The notes under the pieces were generated by a model. It worked only from the letters and a program-made list of their open reading frames with translations. It ran no database searches and was not told the origin of the DNA. A program made the position numbers and the translations under genes. Of a stretch of DNA of 64,000 bases, positions 58,601-64,000 are shown piece by piece. This stretch comes from Sweltsa coloradensis. Taxonomy: Eukaryota; Arthropoda; Insecta; Plecoptera; Chloroperlidae. Every line of letters starts with the position of its first letter. Position 1 is the first letter of the stretch. The DNA is taken from NCBI GenBank assembly GCA_024449915.1, contig JAMZAV010002018.1, forward strand, positions 62,001-126,000, read 5' to 3'.

Positions 58601-61600
58601 ACAGGAAAAATAAAATTGCTACCATCATTTTTCTACTCCGTGCGCTGCGTGCGTGTGGCGAGGTGACGAACTAGGTGTATGTCAACAGACCATTCCAAAC
58701 GTTGGAGGTTATGTTTCATTAGTATACTGTCATTGCGTGTTATGTTTTGTCACTGAGTTGTTTTGGATATTACAATTCTTTGCCTTATATTATTGTTATT
58801 TTATTTTAATCAACACAATTCTATTTGCATAAAAATTGAACTAGGCGCTAGGGCAAGGATACTAACACTGCGTTCTAGTCTAGCCTAGGGCCAGGCCTAG
58901 TCTATGCAATTTCTCTTTGTTGGTTTGGGGGGGGGGGCAAAAGCCTAGGCCTAGCTTCAATATGCAGCCTAGGCTAGCTAGATCTAGTCCTACATTGATG
59001 GGAGATTCTTGTGATATGTGTTCAATTTCGGGAAACTAGGCCTAGCCTAGGGCTACGCGTAGTCTAGCATCGGCCCAACCCAGGTAGTGTAGCCTAGGCC
59101 TAGGCCTAGTATTTATAGCCCTACCCCCCAAAAGGAATATTAAAAGTTTTTTTTTCTAAAAGCCTTAGGTCTATAACCGTTGTCTTGTACGTATTTACTG
59201 TTTAGGTACCTAGGCCCTACCTAATTGGTTTGCTTACTAGACTGTTTTTTTTTCCCGCGGGCCCTATTAGTGCATGGCTTAGTGGCAAAGACCTACTTTA
59301 CTTCAACATAAGACAATTGATAGACCTACTCATTTAATCAATACTTAGGCTAGGCCTACATAACATTAAAATATTATTAATTAATAATTAGTCAAGCCCA
59401 GAACTCAGAAGAGCAACCAAGTAAAGAAATTAGTCAGAAACAAGATTAAAGCAAGGGCCTATCTGTGCTGTGCAGACGACAGGCCTTTAGTAATATTTTA
59501 GCTGATTGTATGAAAGTGGTATTGGGAAGATCGCTCATTGGTCAATAAAATAAAACCATTGTTGTCAACTGTGAAAACGAATAATGACTTGACATTTGTT
59601 TGTTATTTATTACTTTCAATGAATTTGATCGTCCAGATTACATTAAATTAATCTTGTAAACAATAATTTAGTATTTTTATTTAATAATGCACCGTGTATA
59701 ATTCATTAATTTTTTTTAAAGTACTTTTTCAATTAGACCTCCAATTTTGTTCTAGTGGTTCACATGAAAAATGGCCGCCGAACAGTGTCAAAAGGTCATT
59801 CAAAGTTGTGTGATTCCTACTCTAATAACTATTTTTGCAGGAAAGACTGAAGATTATATTTGATAGAACTGTCAACTGGTCAAAAACAAATTTTACGGTG
59901 CTTGGAAATAAGAAGTTGGCCATGTCTAGGCCTAGTGTAGGCCACTTGCAAAGATGTGAATGAATCATCTTTAAACATACTTTGTATGTTTAGATTGAGA
60001 TAATTTTTTCCCTGGTATCAAAGTTAGAAAACTGCGCTCATTATACCTCTGATGTTCGTTCTCACAGCCGCGACCACGTAACGAAGGAGGTGGCGGTGGT
60101 CGGCATAGGAAGCGAGTGCGCCAACCTCACAACACAAGGGAGAGGCAGAGACAGTTGGCAGTAGGACATGGGGAATATATCATGCCTCAGAACATACACT
60201 ACAGGACGCCACATGTAAGTGTCATACTCATACTAAGTGTCGCACTACATATCTAATAATTATTACAAAATGTAACTTTTTTCAAATTACACCCAAGATT
60301 TGACATTGCTATTGAGAATTTCTCTAGACAAGTATTAGTTTTACTAGAGATGGACCAATACTGATATTGCGCAACAGCCGATAGTACTGGTAACTGGGGG
60401 TATTTGATGTGTCGGTATCTGAAGATTTTGCTTAGTACTATACGACTACCAACTCCTTAACTTCGGTTCGGTTTCTTTGACTCTTGAGGTCCTGTTGCCA
60501 CTACTTGCAGGGCAGCCAACCGCCGAGGCAATGAGTGCATCACGCTTTTCAACCCATGTGCACTGCACCCATACGAAGGTTGCGGAATTGGTTTGAAATC
60601 TGTATTGGCAAAAATTCCAGTATTGGTCCATCTCTTATTTTTATTCGTTGGGGAAAAATTTAAATTCTTTATTGATTCTAATTCAACTATGTGTTCCACC
60701 ATTTCAAGTGGAAGAAACTCCCATCATGTAGTTCTAGAAAAAGAAACAAGAATTTTTTAATTTGCTACTGGTACATGTGGCTTATTTTGAGATTTTATTA
60801 TCTTGCCATTTCCTGCTTCTTGCAGGGTCACTTTGGGTTTTTCTTTTTCACTTCTTTCTTTCTATCTTCCCACAATCTTCCGAGCCCTTCCCCTTTTGCC
60901 TGCTTCTTCCTTCTCAATCCTTCAGTTCTTTCATAGCATTCTCTTGGGTATCCTATATTCCCCCACTCGTTTCATATGTTCATACCATCTCAACCATGTC
61001 CTTTCTCCTGTTACTCAACTTCTCTACACCCAGCCTTTCTCTATTGTCCTTTCATATTCATGTTTATTATTTCTCTTCTTGCTACTCCAAAATGCTAAAT
61101 TTGCAAATGAAAGTGCTAAAATGTTCAATAGAAATGTACCTTACAGTTACACCCCCATCTCTAACGTTGTTCTGTATAACAGCAGGTGGCTCACCCCGAT
61201 GAGGCGCTGCTCATGATGGACCGGCCCCCGAGGCCAAACAGCATCGAGCTGCGGAGAAGCTACCCCGACGAGGGTGACGGCCGCGTGGTGTACGCTACAA
61301 ACACCGGGGTGTACAGCCCGCGACAGCCACCGCATAGTCCAACCAATCCACACTTTAGGTGAGTCACATAAGCCGAGCTTAAAGGATGATTTACCAAGAT
61401 TTGAACCAGAATTTTACCCATTGAACCATCATTATATTTTGCCCCTACGGAACCAGTTCAAATCGTATTCTGTGGTGCTGGCACCTTGTCTGCGGGCAGA
61501 AATCGCATGTATGTCCGGTATACTAAAAAAAATGTAGGTCTATTGTTTTTACTTCATTTGCTTTGTTTATCCAGTTTATATTCCCGCCAACCCTAGGCCT

Positions 61601-63037
61601 AACTATACTTGAGTCATCGGCTTATTTCATCTTGATCGTAAGCACTCTTATCGTCTTCACATCATTCATCATTATCAATGTAAGCATCACAAACACTTTC
61701 TAAATCTCACAATATATCACAATTCACACTCATCTGAAAGTCAGTACAATCGCCTTCAGATTCGCTTCTCATAATTAGAGGTAGTGAAAAATGGTGATAA
61801 CGAAATTCGCGAATTTTTTTTAATGTCCTTTTTAGTGCCTAGAATGTAAAATTGTCGACGAATTACATCATTTAGAGATGGAAAAAACACATTTTGAAAT
61901 CGCGAAATTCGCGAAATCTCATGTATAGCGCGAAATAACGAACGAAATTGTATGAAACTGGTCAAAACGCGAATTAACTCGCGAAATTGAACCGTTTAGA
62001 GTGCAAAATGTAAGGGATGGTGGAGGTGCCGGTCCAGTTTTGGTGGAGGTGCCGGTCCAGACTGAATATTACGCGTGCGGTAGGCGGAACAGTCATCAAA
62101 CAGTCAACGCAATGCGCGCGTCACGGGCTTCACGGAAATAGACCGCGGAAAAAGTCCACCAAAATAACAGTGCATACAAATATTTATTTTTTGTTGGGAA
62201 TCGACTCTGAATCGATTTTTAGGTCACAATGATCGATTCTAACTTTTTGGAATCGATGTCATCCCTAACTTAAGGGGCTCCGTTTTTTTTTTTTTTTTTT
62301 GGATTTTTGGATTTTTTCGAAACATTTTTGACAATTTTTTCGAAATCGCGAAAAACGCGAAATTTGCGTTTTTATATCACCATTTTTCATTACCTCTACT
62401 CATAATATTCATGAGTTCACGTCATTTTTACGTTGATAAACAACAGCTGGGAAGCCTATTTCTATTCTAGAAGCCTATTCAATTTGTAGGCCATCACCTT
62501 ATTTGTAGTAGTCTATGAAATGGCTGTGTTCGAAAATTTATTGGGAAAAAAACTTACGATGTTTGTGAAAGGTCAGCTTCCATATAGTGCTGCTATCTAT
62601 ACCAGATTTTCTAAACTATGTCGGTTTGGCGTAAAAACAAATGACGAACAGAACGGACAACCGTTTCGTAAGTCGATTTTTTGGCCAGACTTGCATTTGC
62701 GGAATGGTTCCGTATGTCTGGTGCTCTGGTCTATGGGTTAACTTAACAGTACACATTAACCAGCAAAGCAATGTCCTGCTGACCTGCAATGGTGAGTGTT
62801 TTCAATCGAATTTCACAATTGTTCCAGACCCAGCTATACGTACGAGGAGTCGTTGTATATGCAGCAGCAGGTGATCTACAGCGGCGGCCAGGGGCAGATA
62901 CTGCCCAACGACGGTTACTCTGTCGGCTCGCCCAACAACTACACTCCTCGAGGTAGTAACGGAACCCCTCGCTCAAGTTCGGTCAGGCCTACACAGCCGC
63001 CGCCCGCGCCACCCAGCACTAACAACTCAAGCAACAG
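55422..63037 (+). CDS. WASF: WASF/SCAR (WAVE family) actin regulator, 5' part of gene
   Basis: Five clear coding exons (55422-55695, 56028-56296, 60068-60214, 61186-61358, 62828-63037) join in frame; a sixth, optional one is at 57107-57139. The protein starts [10 protein letters not shown] and continues [20 protein letters not shown] and [14 protein letters not shown], the conserved WAVE homology domain (about residues 1-180) that packs with Abi and BRK1 in the WAVE complex. A basic region ([18 protein letters not shown]) and a proline-rich start ([11 protein letters not shown]) follow. WAVE proteins relay Rac signals to Arp2/3 through a C-terminal WH2-central-acidic tail, which lies beyond the window. 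All junctions are GT-AG. I cannot say which vertebrate paralogue it corresponds to; invertebrates usually have one SCAR gene. Confidence 0.95.
56028..56296 (+). CDS. WASF: WASF coding exon 2
   Basis: A long CT-rich tract and acceptor GTCACAG precede it. It encodes [18 protein letters not shown] through [18 protein letters not shown] and ends at GKK with donor GTACCA. It is the second half of the WAVE homology domain. Confidence 0.94.
56297..57106. other. WASF intron 2, first part
   Basis: It holds the 35-bp-stem hairpin (56476-56563), a related hairpin (about 56625-56698) and a block with ACGCGTTTCGTCCTTCTGGG (56754-56773). A (TA)n run lies at 56968-56984. Confidence 0.6.
56476..56563. repeat. 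perfect 35-bp stem hairpin
   Basis: 56476-56510 and 56529-56563 are exact reverse complements (core TTGGAGAGGGGTTGACAGG), with an 18-nt loop. A third, diverged copy of the arm starts near 56622. Confidence 0.93.
57107..57139 (+). CDS. WASF: candidate 33-nt cassette exon of WASF with GC donor
   Basis: A strong acceptor (TTCTTCCTCTCTTGTAG) is followed by 33 in-frame bases encoding [11 protein letters not shown], then GAG|GCAAGT, the consensus of GC-AG introns. It would add 11 residues after the GKK of exon 2 without changing phase. The flanking exons also join directly in frame, so it would be optional. It could be chance. Confidence 0.4.
57140..60067. other. WASF intron (2.9 kb), no further exon seen
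   Basis: It is AT-rich. A TAGGCCTA cluster lies at 58870-59110 and a G run at 58928-58936. The minus ORF 57995-58216 is unrecognised. Confidence 0.55.
60068..60214 (+). CDS. WASF: WASF coding exon 3 (basic region)
   Basis: It has 49 codons, phase 0 at both ends, acceptor TTCTCACAG and donor GTAAGT. It encodes [20 protein letters not shown] and then [20 protein letters not shown]. It is rich in Arg/Lys, as in the phosphoinositide-binding basic region of WAVE proteins. Confidence 0.92.
60345..60635. mobile_element. hAT-like MITE in a WASF intron
   Basis: The ends TAGAGATGGACCAATACTG (60345) and CAGTATTGGTCCATCTCT (to 60635) are inverted repeats of 18 bases. No clear 8-bp target duplication is visible. 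The interior lacks a transposase. Confidence 0.7.
61186..61358 (+). CDS. WASF: WASF coding exon 4
   Basis: It encodes [20 protein letters not shown] through [14 protein letters not shown] and ends in phase 2 with donor GTGAGT. The acceptor is CAGCAG, so the exon may start at 61183 and include one more Gln. Confidence 0.88.
61776..62398. mobile_element. hAT-like element with 8-bp target duplication in a WASF intron
   Basis: CTCATAAT flanks both sides (61768-61775 and 62399-62406). The ends TAGAGGTAGTGAAAAATGG and CCATTTTTCATTACCTCTA match with one difference. The interior has many TTCGCGAAAT-type words and a poly-T run at about 62284-62303. A GGGATGG ... CATCCCTA pair (about 62013-62272) may be a second nested hAT-like element. 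Confidence 0.9.
62828..63037 (+). CDS. WASF: WASF coding exon 5 (start of proline-rich region)
   Basis: Acceptor TTGTTCCAG. The first base completes an Arg codon, followed by [20 protein letters not shown] and ending [17 protein letters not shown], with two bases left in phase 2 before donor GTACGG. Confidence 0.9.
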
Positions 63038-63400
63038 GTACGGTACAACACTTGTGTTGTCAAGTAGACTATAGGCACCGAGCGTTCATACAACTAGCGC
63101 CGTGAGCCGACAAATCTGTTAACAAATTGTGTGAAGATTCGGTATTATCCCAACTTCTTCCATGTTATGTGTACATTTTAAAATTACTGTTATAATTCGT
63201 ATTACGTAGTTGTGTACCGTATTGTAATGGATATTGAAAAAATCATGTAAGAACATCTAGTAAGTTGTGAGACTGTTTATGTTGGCTGTACTACTAATAT
63301 AGCCAACACAGGACACGATGTCATATTTTACACTTTTACTGGCAGACCCAATGACATTCAATTAGTAACATGCTAGACTCTCTGTGTGGCAATGGGATGC

Positions 63401-63612
63401 GTGCCAATTAGAAGCCATCATGAAAGGAGAAAAACAGCCATCTAAATGTACGTAAATTTGTACATATTTAGACGAGACGGCGGTGCTCGCCCATCCGCTC
63501 AACAACAAACACAACTCCACAGCCACTTAAATCAGTAGATTAGCCAACTAGCTGAAGTATCTATGTGTCAGGAAAATGATTTTCCCCTTTAATGATGGCT
63601 TCTAATCGGCAC
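63401..63612. mobile_element. 212-bp MITE downstream of WASF exon 5
   Basis: GTGCCAATTAGAAGCCATCA at 63401 is mirrored by TGATGGCTTCTAATCGGCAC ending at 63612, and the match continues inward (AAAGGRGAAAA), about 31 bases in all. No target duplication is clear. Confidence 0.78.
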
Positions 63613-63773
63613 ACTAGCGCTCGGGGTGAAGGGTAGGAGACTGAGCGTCTAGCGCTTTGTTACGCAAAGCTTATTAATGTCATTGGGAAGACCCCATGAG
63701 AGAAAAAAGCGGAAAGAAAAATTATGTATTCCCAGTAGGCCTATTTATATTAATGTTATTTAATTATATTAAT

Positions 63774-63846
63774 GGCTCGTTGGTCTTGTGGTTAGCGTAT
63801 CTGCTTCCAATGCAGAAGGTCCAGGGTTCGATTCCCGTCAAAGTCA
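63774..63846 (+). repeat. tRNA-like SINE head
   Basis: It has A box TTGTGGTTAGCGTA, a perfect 5-bp anticodon stem TCTGC/GCAGA with loop TTCCAAT, and B box GGGTTCGATTCCC. The acceptor and the outer T-stem pairs do not match, so it is more likely a tRNA-derived SINE than a tRNA gene. Confidence 0.55.
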
Positions 63847-64000
63847 GAAGTTTTTTAACTTCTGATTTGGACTTAAGTTCATCAGTTCTTGGCTTAGGAG
63901 TTTGTAAACGGTGACTTTGGAGCCGTCCTAGCAACGAAGCACATAATAAATTGAAAGTTGTTCTGAATCGGTCTTGTTGATTCTGGCGTTGACTGGCGTG

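Noticed and set aside
60691..61216. Overlapping hydrophobic ORFs (81-146 codons) just before WASF exon 4
   Set aside because: They are CT-rich intron sequence ahead of a splice acceptor, and Phe/Leu/Ser content follows from the pyrimidine bias.
63774..63846. Functional tRNA-Trp gene (loop TTCCAAT with CCA)
   Set aside because: The anticodon stem is perfect, but acceptor strands and outer T-stem pairs do not match. It is more likely a SINE head.

Overview
The window looks like nuclear DNA of a marine invertebrate, probably a non-vertebrate deuterostome such as an echinoderm or hemichordate. The reasons are spliced genes with GT-AG introns, AT-rich non-coding DNA, a very high density of the palindromic short repeat TAGGCCTA, and a mixture of Helentron, ISL2EU, hAT and CR1/Jockey-like elements. 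The species call is inference; no sequence search was possible.

Only two host genes are recognisable. (1) LSM3, minus strand: exon 1 at 12516-12496 and exon 2 at 12337-12230. The remaining exons are not visible down to position 1, so intron 2 is longer than about 12 kb and is filled with transposons. (2) A WASF/SCAR/WAVE gene, plus strand: coding exons from 55422 to 63037, continuing past the right edge. It shows a duplicated 70-bp splice-acceptor/5'UTR segment, a candidate 33-nt cassette exon with a GC donor, and a NAGNAG acceptor.

Mobile elements dominate the rest. 1-550 is the tail of a LINE reverse transcriptase. 1435-2970 is a TIR element. 2991-10190 is a decayed autonomous Helentron (Rep/helicase on the minus strand). 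Its helicase is interrupted at 4472-5372 by a smaller non-autonomous relative that inserted without target duplication. Related non-autonomous copies lie at 10337-11353, 25523-26232 and, as a facing inverted pair, 52346-53998. All share a CTAGGRAAACGC-type end and a short subterminal inverted repeat whose sequence differs between families while its pairing is kept.

30010-38231 is a nearly complete 8.2-kb ISL2EU-type DNA transposon. Its ends are matched and flanked by AT. It has a plus-strand THAP/DDE transposase gene (two exons, two frameshifts) and a convergent minus-strand three-exon gene for a SWIM zinc finger plus YqaJ-family nuclease with an intact reading frame. hAT-like elements with clear 8-bp target duplications occur at 44148-45022, 51161-51684 and 61776-62398.

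The stretches 14.2-22.9, 26.2-30.0, 38.2-44.1 and 45.0-51.2 kb hold scattered tRNA-like SINE heads, microsatellites, short hairpins and CpG-rich patches, but no protein gene I can identify.
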